Shown here piece after piece: positions 1-13,100 of a stretch of DNA of 64,000 bases. The stretch covers positions 15,810,001-15,874,000 of the forward strand of contig NC_088788.1 of assembly GCF_949628265.1 (NCBI RefSeq). Reading direction: 5' to 3'. The notes beneath the pieces were generated by a model. It was given only the letters and a program-made list of their open reading frames with translations. It had not been told where the DNA came from and did not search any database. Origin of the DNA: Cloeon dipterum (Eukaryota; Arthropoda; Insecta; Ephemeroptera; Baetidae). How positions within the stretch are numbered: the first letter of the stretch is position 1; each line of letters opens with the position of its first letter. The translations under genes and the position numbers were made by a program.

Positions 1-2560
1 ATCTGCCGCCGCTAAGTGTGTATTTAGTGAATGCAGCGTTTTATCAAATTGTTGTCGGGTTGCACACGTGGGGGGTGCGAACGACGAGGAACAAGAGCGT
101 GTTTCCTGCATGGTGCACGCGGCTCGGCTCTGATTCATCCCCTTGCTGCTCTCAGAGATAGAAATCTTTTGGTCAATAAGCGGACATCTTATTATTACAT
201 AGCAGTGCTGCGTAAGCACACTGACTGATAAAAGAAATAAATTGTGGCAATAAAATTCAAGTACGCCAATTACGTGGTTTGTTTGCTCATTCTCGAGGAC
301 AAAGCGGGTGCTTAACTAGAGTGAGTGCTCGCGCGAATTAATTAATTTGGCGCAAGCGAAGAATTATATGGGCTATTTAATTACTTCTTTACTCTCGCAG
401 CTGAATTAACAGAGTTATGATTTTTTTTAATCTTATACATGATAAATACTCTGGATTAACAATACATATTTTTCTGCTCCGAAAAAAACAAAATTTTCAA
501 CAATAACAATAAAAAGAAAAATTACTGTTGCACTTAAGGTGGAAATTTGCGGCAAGTATGGCAACATCCATTGATTTTGCCTTGAATGATGTAAAATAAA
601 GCTAAACCCAAACGTTGAGAGCATTGGTGACGCAAATAAATTCTTATTTTCTCATTGCCGAAAACTCATTAAGCGATCTCATCAGAGTTCTTGATTTCTC
701 ACACCGAAATAACTCATTAATTAAGACCGGATTGATAATTAGCGCCGTTGGCCGGAGGCAGTGACAATTTCCGGGCAGGAGTCGAGCCCCCGCGGCAAAA
801 TCCAATTTGCCACAGCAGCAGATTGGCGAAAAACTTAGTCCAATTATCCACTTTGTCTTAATCAATAACCGCGCGCGGCTCAATTTTGCATTGACGGCGC
901 CGTTGAGCCCCCACCGCACGACCAAACCAACGGCACTCGTCATCAAAAGTGTAATTATTGTTGTTACTATGTAGAGTTGAAGTTTATTATGCACGGAACC
1001 ACTTGCACTCGCTGGTTCTCATCGCCCCCTCACGGACCCCAGCTCTCTCTCTCTCTCTTTCCACGAGAGCTCTTCTTGGCCGGCAAAGCAGAAGGGCGCA
1101 AAAAAGTATTTGAATGTGTGCGGAGTTTCCTTTCCGAAACTTAATTTTTTATCGGATTAAATTTTAATCCTGGTCACGCTTCATTAGGGAAGAGGGAGAA
1201 ATTTAATTAATTGAAAAATCAATAACGAAAATACTCCTGTTCTTTTATACAAATATTCGCATTGAAATGTAAAAATTGCTTAAAAGGAAACATAGTTTTT
1301 TACTTTTATTTTTTCACAAATTTTAAGACTTTTTTAGTTGTTGTTTCATAAATTAACCAAACCAACCAGATTCCTCTTAAACAAACAAGATGAAACGAAG
1401 ATTTGATAGTGGGAAAAATGGTAGAGGGAGAAAATTTGTATTTTTTACTCGAAATTAGCAACAAATTATTGCTTACTTCAATAACTTCAAAATAAAAAAT
1501 GTTTCATCTCCATCAATATCCACAAAAGAAGATTTTTCAACTGCCTTCCTTTTAGATAAATTCGGTTTGAGCAAATAAATGGAGGGCTTTCAAGGGCTTT
1601 GGGAAGAAAGCCGCGTGCTGGTCGAAATTGCTTGTCTCTCATGTCGCAAAAGGATTAATTTAGTTTCAACTGCGGGCCTCCGACTGACAAACATTCTTCT
1701 CCGCTCGTACCCTTCTGAAGCCCTCGCAGAGTCGCCTGCCTGGGATTATTTTTCCAGCCAGGCCAAAAGCGTCTACAACAGCGCACTCCATTAAAATATT
1801 TTCTGCTTTGCATAACAAGGAAAATGAAGATGATACACTGTTTTTGCGACGCAGAATCAGATCTCGAATGTAATTAAATACTTGCTAGCGTATAAAAACA
1901 AACATCTTTCCCAGGGGTCTGACGTGCAATTACTTTTGTTTAGTCTGCGGTGCAGTAATTTTATTACAACACAGCGCACCGTCGGTTCTCACAATAAAAC
2001 ATTTCAATGGAACTCACTCAGCTTGGTCCCGACGAAGTGAATCAATTTCCGAGTCCGTGCGCCTCTCGCATGTGCGTCGAAAAATGAAAACGTAATGAAT
2101 ATCGATTGAGAGCTTCTTGCGTGATGCTTTCTTTTCCTCTCTTCAGCATTTCCATCTTTTTGTTGGGTGCGGTGCGCAAAAGGCAAGCATGAATTGACTC
2201 TCTTTCAATTCGATTCCACAGATACACAACGGGCTCGTTATGAGACAATTAAATATTGAAATTTCACTCTGGCTTGCATGGTAAAAATAATTATTGAAAC
2301 TGAACACCTTAGATTAATTACAAGGGCCAAAATAATGAGCGAAAAAGAAGGAAATATAAACCCGGCTTTAATGGATCTCCCATTCAATGTTGGTTCATCT
2401 GATCCAACGGTGAAAAGTGATACGCTGAATGAGGTGCAGAGGCCTGGTTGCCAGAGAGACCCAAGAAAAAATGGTGTTCGGAGACGACATGAACTCTCTA
2501 TCGTAACCGATAACAACGAACCTTTTTTACCCCTGCGCTCAGAGACAAACTCTAATTGTT
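1..2560. other. gene-free AT-rich stretch
   Basis: Open frames here are short and lack splice context or recognisable protein motifs. A (CT)n run lies near 1043-1061. Blocks around 730-930 and 1580-1790 are somewhat richer in G+C but show no family resemblance on either strand. I see no RNA gene. Confidence 0.5.
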
Positions 2561-2684
2561 AAATTTTGGAAGTTGAGACTAAAACAGGATTCACCAATTC
2601 ATCAAAATAATTTGTTCTCAATTCTTAGAATCAAGTTTCTAACAAAGCGATGCTTCAATTCAAAATATAATGAATAGAACTGAA

Positions 2685-3025
2685 CAATATTGTCGTTGCT
2701 TTCTGCCCCAGTTGTGAAACCAATGCTTGTGAACAAATATTTTAACCGAACATCTGAATGTATCTTGCCAAGACTTTGGAACATGTTACCAAGTGAACTT
2801 AAAAATTTAACTGACAAATGTGTTGTGAAGCGAAACATCAAAAAGTGGCTTATTAAAAATCGAATGGACTCTCAATGACGACACTGCATTAAAAATATTT
2901 TATTGATGTAATTTGCACACTAATGTACTAAAATTATGCTGCCTTGTGTAGCAAAATAAGTACCAGCCGTTAATTCTCCGGAATTGGCTGGACTTCTGTA
3001 GCTTTCAAAATAAATATATTTCTTT
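2685..3025 (+). mobile_element. 3' end of a non-LTR retrotransposon (LINE), 5'-truncated
   Basis: An open frame at 2690-2878 ends in a sequence typical of the C-terminus of LINE reverse-transcriptase proteins: an aromatic/basic stretch, then LPRLWNMLPSEL, then a lysine-rich tail with KKWL just before the stop. This matches the 'R-x-W-N-x-L-P ... K-x-x-L' ending common in CR1/Jockey-like elements. After the stop comes about 140 bases of AT-rich 3' sequence ending near an AATAAATA tract, as expected of a LINE 3' UTR. The reading frame is not open upstream of 2690, so this is a 5'-truncated dead copy. The clade cannot be assigned from so short a piece. Confidence 0.6.
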
Positions 3026-3544
3026 AAAAAAATATAAATTTTTTACATCTAGAACCTGAGGAATGTAATTTTTAAATTGTGACAAGTTTTCTTTTCATTT
3101 TTTACATCAGCCTGCGAGCTGCCTGCGTGGTGTTTTTGTTGAGAATGAAGTTGAAACAAAGCGTTGTCGTTGTATTTGTCGGTCGCAAAAAGACGAAATT
3201 CAGGCGAAAAGCTCATCAAGTGTGCGTTGCCAGCGGCGACTCAATAAGACGACGACGCAGCCCGTTCTCCGTCAGCGCACTTTTTAATGTGGGCTCTGCC
3301 TTTGAGGAAACAAAATAAAAAATGCGAGCAAAAAGATTCAGCTGCTCGACCATACAAACCGGCGTCATTTGAATCTGCAGAACACCACGAGGGCTTGGCG
3401 TGAAAAATGAGCAGCTCTGATTTTCAGGATGTACTATAGGAGAAAATAAAATAACTGGGCACGAATCAAGTGGATACGTACTGCAAATTCTTAAAAATAA
3501 TTTTTGCCTTTACCATAAAATAAATATGCTCTGCAAATTGGATA

Positions 3545-3630
3545 AGAGCCAAAATATTTTCAGGTTGCCATTTAAAATTCTGAGAAAATTGGCTCCAAAG
3601 TTTGCATGCCAATCAAGCAGCGAGCACTCC
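3545..3630 (+). repeat. dispersed repeat, copy 1
   Basis: The segment shares an ordered series of words with 8303-8383: AGAGCCAAAAT, AGGTTGCC, AGAAAATTGGCT, GCATGC, AATCAAGC and GAGCACT, with substitutions and small gaps between. It has no coding potential. It could be a degenerate SINE or transposon fragment, or a duplicated non-coding element. Confidence 0.6.
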
Positions 3631-5062
3631 TAGCAGTTCTTCTCACTTGTGACGTCATGCTTCCAGCAAATTACCGAAGTTATCTCCTAATTAAAAGCCT
3701 CAAATCATTTTAATCGTTTTATACACATTCTTGTTACGTCAAAATTAAAAAAAGATTTGCTGCTTCGACTGCTTTGAATTCTCCATTTCGAACAGTATGC
3801 ACGTACACATGCACTGTGCGGCTTGTGCGTTTCTGTCTGGCGGAGAGACGCGCGAGACGAGTATCGATTTTGCTCTGCGCGTCCGGGCCGCTTTGATTAA
3901 TGGGCGCCGGAAAATGGCAAAACGCGCGGCGCGAGGCTAAATTGCTCGTCTCTGTACCAGCCAAGGTATTTAGTTCGTACCTATTTATCGAGCGGGCGTG
4001 TTGTTGCCGCTGCACGTGATGAACCACTTTTTTCTCGGCTCCTCTGACGTACGAACGGTGTTCTTTTCGTGCGCCAGACCATCGATCAAATGTAAAAAAG
4101 CCGGACTTTGCTTTGACTCAGTTAGTTTTTGCCAAGTGTTGTTTAGATTAAATTTGCACCTCTTGATTACAAACAATTCTTCATCACCTCTTGGCGCGAA
4201 ATCAAAAGGAAAATCAATTCACCAGTTGCGAAAGCCCCTTAGTGTTCGAATAGGTTACTTAAGATTTTAATCAATTTCCACTGCGATTTCAAACTCAATC
4301 CTGTCACTATGCATTCTACACTTGCAATGATTAATGCTGATGAACTGAAAACAAAAATTGGTCCAGCCTAGAAATATCACCAAAGATTTATTTATTATAA
4401 TCATTGAAAAAATTACGTGTTTACCGCAGCTGGCTGATCCGAATTTTGGTTGAAGCACATAAAAAGAAATCATTTTAAGTGTAGATTGCACAGCAACAAG
4501 ATTGGGTCCAAAATAAAAATGAAATTGCCTTAAAATCGCAATTTTTCAGTGCTGCCATTGTTTGGCATCTTTAAAACTTTTACAAATGGTGAATTCGGTG
4601 TCTAGGAATTATTTTTTCAATTTAATTGCCTCAAAATATGACAGCTGGCATTCGTGAAGAAAAAAAAACTTCAACTACGTATATGAAAGTTTCAAAAATA
4701 AATAAATCTAAATGCACCACCTACGTTGACGGTACGATCAATCGAAAAGCAGTTTCCCGGAGACTGCTTGACTCATTGCGTGTCTGTCTGTCGTTTATCC
4801 GTCAAACGATGGTCGTCTCGAGATGGGAAATTTCACGCAACGCACAGAGCTGGCAGCTGCCACACACACATACAGTGGAGTAATGTATGCAAATTTATGC
4901 ACGCCGATAAACGGCGGTCCGAATATGGCGTTCCTCGCGGCGAAAAAAAGCTCGTAAGAAAGTACTTTCGACACTTTCTTCCTCCGCAAAAAGGTCGTTT
5001 ATATAATTAGTCACCTCAGATACGATTTAATTGAATACGATGAAAAGATCTGAAATGCATTG

Positions 5063-5124
5063 CTCTGATTGGCTCGTTTCCGTCACTTGGCGCTGCTGTC
5101 GCTCATCCCCTAAGCCAATCAGAG
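5063..5124. promoter_or_regulatory. inverted CCAAT-box pair
   Basis: CTCTGATTGGCT at 5063-5074 faces its exact reverse complement at 5113-5124, separated by 38 bases. ATTGG/CCAAT is the NF-Y core motif. A nearly identical pair occurs upstream of Ack at 40183-40230. No gene start is evident here, so a promoter role is only a guess. Confidence 0.3.
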
Positions 5125-6279
5125 AACATCTCTTTCTGATTTGTGATGATAAAAATTCTGACACTAAAGCCAATTATAATTGGAAACCTGATAAATGGAG
5201 TCTTAAGAAAGTCTAACGTAATAAAACAGCAGAAAACTAATAATACACACGAGGAGCAGAGCTGTTTTGCGTCGTATATTACGAAGGGAGACACGGTGCA
5301 TGCCTGCATGCCGGGATTTGCGAGCCAATAATTGGATTGAGGGCTGACTTCGAGAGCCAAGTCTGTTTATTGGATGTCGGCGCGATTTGTGATCAGTATA
5401 GCTTTCATATTTACGCCCGACGCGGTGTTCTGTTCGGCGATGAGAAACGGAAACCCGAGCCTGAATCGGTCTCGAGACGCGAATATATCAAATTCACCTG
5501 TGACGTCTCTCTCTCTCTCGCTCTAATTCGATTGTCCGCACGCTCGCCGGCATCAGGATCGCGCGGACACGTCATATATTCATCGCACTCCTGGCAACGC
5601 CGATTCGACGCTTTTTAATGTCTTCGTACGGTACCTCTGTGCCTGATAGCGTGAAATTGCGATTTCGCTCCGTCATTAACGAAGAACACGTGATTCGGTG
5701 TTGCACTGCTTCCATCGAAACTTCATATTTGAGCGCACTCTCGCGTCCTTTTCGTTGATGTCATTGTTTGAAAGAACTTTGGTATAGTGGTGTGTATAAA
5801 GGCAAACACTTTGCGCGTTTTCCGTGTGTTTTGTGACACATCCAAAGTCGTAAAAACGGTAAAAACATTGATCATCTCGACCTGTGAGAGGTTTCCTTTG
5901 ATTACACCCTCTAGTCTTTTCACGTCTTAAATTTTATTCATGATCGCGCCTTTTTTATCTCACGACTCCAGGTTAAAATGGTATTCCGTTAAGAATAAAT
6001 ATAGAGGATATTTGAGATAATATTTTTTAATCTGGTAAACCTAACAATAAGAGAATTTTGATTTTTTTAAATATTTTGTATTTATATAAATTGCTTGGGG
6101 GTATGTCTGTTTTTGTAGTTTAAAATGTTGCACAAGAAAATATATTTTGAAAACATATCCTAACTTCTTATAGTCTTAAGACTGTGGAAGTAGTTGTCTT
6201 GTAATTTGAAAGAACTACGAGTCTAAAATCAATTGAAGCAAAACTTAGAATGTTAGAATTTTAAGACTTTTTTGTTATT

Positions 6280-6345
6280 TAATTGCTGCGACTAGGAGCC
6301 GATGATTTGTCTGAATTGGCTGGATTTGTTATGCTAGAAAATTAA
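6280..6345 (+). repeat. second copy of the LINE 3' tail motif
   Basis: The segment resembles 2936-3010: both carry GCTGC, then GCCG followed by TTAATT or ATGATT, then GAATTGGCTGGA, then TGTWRTGCT-like and AAAATWAA-like stretches. It is probably the extreme 3' end of another truncated copy of the same LINE family. Similarity is limited to about 65 bases. Confidence 0.4.
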
Positions 6346-8302
6346 CCTTTCTTTCCTACAAAAAAAGTCTAATTGAGTTTTATAATTTTGTCCTATTCTC
6401 TAACTCTAATTAATTTTCCATTAAATATATAATTACCATAATATATAATATATTTAACTAGTTAAATATAATAACTATACATATTCAGATTCTAAACCAC
6501 TTATCAACTTCCAGAAATTTCGGCTTGAGCAAGCTGGTAAAAATAATTTAGCGTGTGCTGCCGACAACTACGCAGCAACGAACGAAAAGTGCTCTCTCTG
6601 AGCTATTCCAAAGCAGCGCACGTCAATAAGCCAGCCAAACGCCGATTCCGCGGCATGTAGTCCGAGCGTGATGGGAGGCGTCGATTTCGGCCGCTGACTT
6701 TTGTCCCGCGCCGCAATCATCGAGAAACACATGGCATCGAGAGAGTGACATCATAAGCCACATATATAATCTGTGCCCGCAATTAAAAAACAGCAGCACA
6801 CACACATGCATGCGGGGCCATAGGGTTGGAATTTGCTTTCGCCGCCTTTTCATTCCGACTCTCGACTCTTAAACTTTTCCTGTTACTTATCTATATCGCT
6901 TGTTTACTTGTAAGCTCTTACGTACACATACTCGCGAGACCTTGGAATTATCTCTAAATTATACTGCCGTAGAAGCACGGTGTGCGTTTTCGGGATTAAC
7001 AACGAAATTTCGAAATTCATGCACTTGAAGTGCTTTTCTTGGAAATAGAAATGAGAGTGCCTTTTTAACTTGTAATTAATTAATGATTGAAGGAAATAAA
7101 TTTTCCCAGATTTTAACTACCTGGAGAAACATATTACTATTACTTATAATGAGGGTTGTAAACTTAAAAAGACAGTCGATTTTTTTTCAGAGCTTCCAAT
7201 CATCATGCCAATTTTTAAACCATTTAAATTTCACTCACGATTTCCTTTATTGGTGGAATTTTGGAGCCGGTAATATTTTTTGCGGTTTTCATTAAAATTA
7301 ATTTTTCTCATACAAACCTCGGTTTCGTTGATGTTGTATCAATTTGTAATCTTTAATACGGGTACAAATACAGCAAAGAAAATTTTTCTTTTCTTAAACA
7401 TTTTAAATTTTTACACATCTTTCCAAAACTCATTTACGTTTCGATGGCATGCAAGAATAATTCTAAAGACGACATTATTTGATTTAATCCATTTTGAAAC
7501 CAGAAATTTTACACATTAACATTCCTAGGGTTTTTAATTTTGAGTGCGTTCTCACATCCATCTCGAACATCATCCAAATCAGAAGAATCGTAATTGACCA
7601 AGATCAGCACAGAGTCTGCGGTGCTGTTTATGATGCGCGGGCTCTTCCATCTGTGCACCGCAAGCATAATGAGAAAGAGCAGAAAGAGTCATTCAAGGAG
7701 AATGAAAAGATGCCGTAATATTAGCTATTCAATTTCAGCGTGCGCCAGCGAGACGCAGACCGGAAATAGAGTCGATTTCTTTCATTTGACGAAAACGAGA
7801 GCAAACGGATCGACCGTGCGCGCGGTAGTGAAAAAGGTCAATGGCTGGCACACGTAAATAAATAAATAAGCCGCGCGTAATTGAATGCAAGCGAAAAGAA
7901 ACCCGTTCGCAGCCAATTCAACGTTTTCGAGGGATCAGAGAAAAAAATACAGCAGTGAAATTTATCTGACCTCCAAATCGGCAGCGGAGGATCTAAAGTG
8001 CAGTGGAAACAATAATTCCTGGTTGAGTGAACTCACGCCGCGGCCGAGCAGCGAGAATTGTATTATTGTATAGAGCTTCTTTTCAAGTAGAACGAAAGAA
8101 CGAACGAACGTACATCGCGAATTGCTCGCCGATTTTGTGCACGTGAAGATTATTGGCCAGACACACAATTATTCCTCGCTTCAGCAAAACAGCTCTCAAG
8201 ACCGTTCCACATATTTTTCCTAATATAGAAAATGTTCGGCTGTACAGATTGTAGTTGTAATAAAATGATTTACTGGAAAATCTTTTAATATATTTGGAAA
8301 TT

Positions 8303-8383
8303 AGAGCCAAAATTTTCCCAGGTTGCCGCTTATCTTAGAAAATTGGCTTTGAAGTTAGCATGCTAATCAAGCGGTGAGCACTG
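8303..8383 (+). repeat. dispersed repeat, copy 2
   Basis: This is the counterpart of 3545-3630, same strand and same word order, diverged by substitutions and a short deletion after AGGTTGCC. It carries no open frame. Confidence 0.6.
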
Positions 8384-9892
8384 TCTTTTTATTGTAAAAT
8401 CACGATTTACTTAACCATATAAGGGAACTTTCGTTCATCAAATAATTCGTACACCGTTTGATAGATCGCAACGAGAGGAATCGGAATAAATTCTTTAATT
8501 TTTAGAGAAATTTGACCAATTCTGGAACTAACAAGCTACTTGGCCCTGATTCGATTATTGTACGTTGTCGGCCGTTGTTGCTAAATTCTACAATCCACTT
8601 GGTTTAACAATGCAAAATGTTTTTTATTTTTGGTCTGTAAAGCTCAACATTAAAAGAGTTAAAATACATAAAATCTGTGAATTTTAGATGGTGACTATTC
8701 TTTCTGAGGTTCCAAACGTCAAAAGAGTACATTACATAAGTCTTACAATATTAATCCATATCGGTTTCAAATCTCCGAAATCATCATAATGGGCTAAAAA
8801 TGGTACATATTTGCAGTGTAAGGAGATTAGTTTACTTCTTATTTCAGGTTAACCATCAGGCAAATATTTTTGTCCATATATGATTTTCCTGTACGGAAGA
8901 TCTAATTGCAAATTTTTTAGTTGATTGCCTTTAACCTTTTTTGTTTCTTTACCTTATAAATTAATTCCAATTATTGTGAAAATGCAAATTTTGAAAAAAA
9001 AATAAACCTCACGTGCATATGAGATTTGATAGAAACCAAGCAAATATCCAGTGATATTAGTTTTGAGTAAAGGGACTGAAATTAAGAGAAAAGGGTTGAT
9101 AATTTAGAATATATGGCATAACTGTAACGGGAAATTTATCACAGAGATATTTAATCAACACTCTGGGGCCTAGTGTTAAGTATTTGTGCTGAGCACAAAC
9201 AAAGGAATACTATTTCAAAGAACAAAAATAAACTGTTTCTGATATTTTTTTCAATTTCTTCGCCTTTAAACAACTCTTGTTGAATTAGATGCTTTAATAT
9301 GAATCTTTATTATTATTGCAACGTTTATTTTGTCGGTGAAATCCCATATTTTGAATATTACCAAGCGGACCCACCACGAGTTTGAACGTGACCCGAAGAA
9401 TGTCGTAAAAATCTCTTCGTTTAATCGCGTTTCCCTATTGCGCATTTTACGAGCGAAAAACGCCGGGTTTCACGGGCAACAACTGCTGCGGCGCCATAAG
9501 AACTTCGACTCGCGGCCCAGGGAGGGTGGGTGGGAGGGCGAAAACCCACCCTATGACCGGGGGAGGATTTTCGGCACAGACAGTCCGATTTCTGGCGTCT
9601 TTCTGGTTTCCTGGTGGCGGTGCACGTGATTGGCTGGCGTTTAAAAATAGGCAGCACTTTTGATTTTCGATGCCGGCCGCGTGCTAAATATACGGCCGTG
9701 ACACAAGCCAAGGGCCATTATTAGCAGCTGATGTAAACACAACAGCCGAACGAACGAATGGTGTGGTGGAACCGGCCGGCCGGCCGGCGCACAGGGAAGC
9801 CCTCGAGGTAGCGCCCGCCGGGGGTGCAAGGTCACCCCCCGGACAGCCGGCTGGCCACCCTTTCCTGCCCCTTGCAAGACGGACACTCACCG

Positions 9893-10065
9893 ATGGGTTT
9901 GCGGCTGCGTTGCCCTGGCGGCTCGGCTGTCTCAGGGCTGCGGTGGCTGCGAGCCCTTGGACTCTGTGGCTGCGAGTGGAGATGTGAGTGTGTGAGTGCG
10001 CTTCCGCCGCGCCGACCGAGAGAACGACCGCCCGCACTTGCTGCCGGCCCGAAATCAACTGAGTG
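9893..10065 (-). promoter_or_regulatory. candidate promoter and first non-coding exon of a leftward gene
   Basis: The interval 9480-10190 is far richer in G+C and CpG than its surroundings. On the minus strand an arthropod-type initiator (CACTCAGTTG) lies near 10060. About 165 bases downstream the sequence CCATCG|GTGAGTGTCC is a strong splice donor near 9893. No long conserved frame lies between, so this fits a 5' UTR exon whose gene would continue left of the window through a long intron. A run of CCGG repeats lies near 9771-9786. This is inference from sequence signals only; an enhancer or unrelated GC block remains possible. Confidence 0.3.
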
Positions 10066-10189
10066 CTGCGAGTGAGGTGATGCGAGCGCCCGACTGCAGA
10101 GCGACCGGCGCGGGCATCCGCAGGCTGCAAAACGCGGTTCGGAAGCGGCGCCGTCGCCGCCAGACAAATTCCCTCCCTCCGTGCAAAAC

Positions 10190-13100
10190 TGTCATTTTAT
10201 CAGTAATTATTTTTAATAAAAATAATTTAGTTTATTTTGAATATTTTATGTCGAAAAAATGTAGTCATCACTGCTGCAAAATCAATTTGTTACACTAAAA
10301 AACCTCTTTCCGTGAGATTGAAAAATTGGATCTCAGTTGAGACGGGAATTTTTTGAGAAGATCGAGGTGTGCCGAAACATTCAAAATTTGTTTAAATTTT
10401 AACAAGACCTCCAATTTCATCCATGTTTTTGGTTTTATTACCTTTTAAAAATAAAAATATCTTAAAAATGTATTGTCACCTGGATATCGAAATATCATTA
10501 AATCATTTGAGACTGCAAAAGCTTCCTCCCATTTAGAGATCGGTTGTGGGCTTTGATCTCATGGTGAGATTAACTTTCAGAAACAGCTGAATATTGAGAC
10601 CTATATTTTTTCAAACTCGTAAGATTTACCGAATCGAGTGTATAAAATAAATATTTTTATTTTACCATCTAGAAATTTATTTTCCTATTTAAAAAATATT
10701 TTCCATTGCCAGCATGTTGTACAGTTTGTATTTTATGAATAAATCACAATAAATCAATATTCATGCTTAACCCTAAAGAAATTTGGTTGAGCGGTATGTT
10801 TCATAAGCAACAAACCGGAAAAGGTACCGTTCAGAGCTGTCCAGGATGAACCAAATTTGCATATTAATACAATACGCCCATCTTCAAAATACCACTCGGT
10901 TATGTCTCAATGAATCAATTCAAAGAGGAATATTAGCATCTTCATTGTTTCAATATGTAAGCAAATCAAAGGAACCAAAATATTTTAAATCAAAGGTATA
11001 TGCAAATGAACAAATAAAAAAAAGGAAGCGAGGTTTTTATATATAAAAAAGAGAGGAATAATTCCAGATAGAGGTTATATCTATCATAAAGTGATCAGTG
11101 CCTTCTAAAAAAGTTTTGGTTTCAGGGAGAATGCCAAAAACATTTTATGCGGTATGGAAAATGATTTGTGTGCAGCCGGCAGCAAACAGAAAAGAGCGAG
11201 TTCATCGACCAATTTGAGCAAATTGGCACTACTTGCTGCTGTGGCAGTGCATAAATCGTGTGTGGAATTCGAATGTGCTAATGAACCCTTTTTAGTGTGT
11301 GCGACGAACGAGCGGCAGACATGGTCTGAATAATTCCATCCGCGCACCGCCAAATAAACATTCGCACATACACACACATACGCCACCGTATATAAATTCA
11401 GAATGTTGTTAAACAAAGCACATGTCAAGCACTTGTTCGATAAGGCAATCGCCCAATCGATGCGTAATAATTCATTTTGGTGCTTTGATTTCTGTTTTGG
11501 GCAAAGTGCGCCGCATAGGGTGCTGCAGCTTATCAGGATCGATGATGTCAGCTCGACATTTTCATTACACTTAATAAGCTGCTGATAGTGTATCTCAATT
11601 TGATAAAGAATAATTCATCATGGCAATTAGGGCTGTGAATTTGAGGCGATCATTTAGACGAATTTCCAAACAAAATAGTCGAGTTCTTTTGGTTAATTTA
11701 GAAGGTTTTGTATTTCATCTTTCAAAAGTAAACTCTGCTTTTAATTGCGATTTTAAGGAATATTTTCGCCATTTTTGTAAAATGTTTTGTAGAGTTTAAT
11801 TGTTTCACTGAAGGTAAGATTTATAAATACATTTAAGATAAATAAAGAGGCAGAAGGAGATCTAAAAAAATTTGAATTTTTATAAAAATCGTAAAAAATG
11901 AAATCCGTGTCTATATCCTGCAGTTTTATTTAAAAAAAATGAAATTTCAAATCATCGAGCATTTTAATATCTTTAATTCCTCTGAATCAACAATATACGA
12001 TTATTTATCCATTTTTCTGACTCATATTGATTGACTTTATTTTAATTTTTGACTTTTCACTTTCAACTAAAAGAGATCAGTGTTTTTTTTCTAATTAGAA
12101 GGAGCAGACTTAATTTAAAAGTTCACCGCAGCAGCAAATATTTTACTTCAATAAAGAGATATTGCTAAATCTATCTAAAAATTTGCAATGAAACTACACA
12201 AAAGGTTTTTGGACTAAAAATTCGATCAGGTAATATTTAAAAAGTGAAACATTCTTAATAAAACTCGGAATTTTGGATAAGTTAGCTCACGAGCCAAAAA
12301 TGTGTAATTTATTGCAGTTTTGCACGATTCTAAATGATTGCAGGTTCAAATGATTTTAAATTCATGCACATTTGATAGTCTCGTGACGATTATATGTCAT
12401 TAAAGTCATCCTCTAAAATTCATTTTGAAATTTAGTAAAATTAAATTAAAAATTCCTTTAAGAAAAATAATTAATTGTTACTCTCTTGTAATTCCTTCAT
12501 TAAAATTATTTCATTGGTGAAAATTAGCTGATAATTTGAAGGTGACTCGCATACATGATCAATGAACCTCCGGTTTATTGCAAATGAAAAAATTAATGCG
12601 ACGCTCTACAAATAAAAGTTCACACTCAGCCGTGAGAACGTCGGGAACAAAAGAAAGAATAATCCACTCGGTCGACTTCATTCTTGAAAACCCAATTATT
12701 TCTGCGGCTGCGTTTTGTGTGCAGTCACGCAGGTGCACTATCCGCGGGTCGTTTGAGGCGCGGAGAGAGAAAGTCCTTTGTTCTTTTCACTTTCGCGCGG
12801 CGACGGCGACCAACACGAACGGCCCGAGTTGGCGCACTAGGAGAATTCCAACGTCATCGATTGATTCCACTCACGCAAAAAGAGATTTATCTTCGTAGTA
12901 AGTCCGTGAGGAAATTATTATTGCGCCGGCCGGCTACAATTCAGAATCGCGGAAACAGGCCAGCTCGAATTTGCAGTTTTCGGGTGCGAAGTGGCCCACG
13001 AGTTGTGCATTTTTGCTTTGTTTGCGCTTGAAAGGCGTGCGAAACGTTAACTTGGGGCAGTTCACAACACTGCATTAATTTTTGGTATTTTTGCTCCGCT

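Larger units (their letters stand above)
3030..9480. other. gene-free AT-rich stretch with dispersed repeats
   Basis: No open frame shows a recognisable domain. The stretch contains two copies of one dispersed repeat (3545-3630 and 8303-8383), a second copy of the LINE 3' tail motif (6280-6345), and a CCAAT-type inverted repeat at 5063-5124. Blocks at 3780-4090, 5330-5600, 6600-6850 and 7600-8070 are richer in G+C and could be regulatory, but this is inference from base composition only. Confidence 0.5.

Noticed and set aside
9684-10167. Several long overlapping frames (up to 148 codons) in the GC island
   Set aside because: Frames on both strands are open at once, Arg/Ala/Pro-rich and without motifs, as expected from high GC content.
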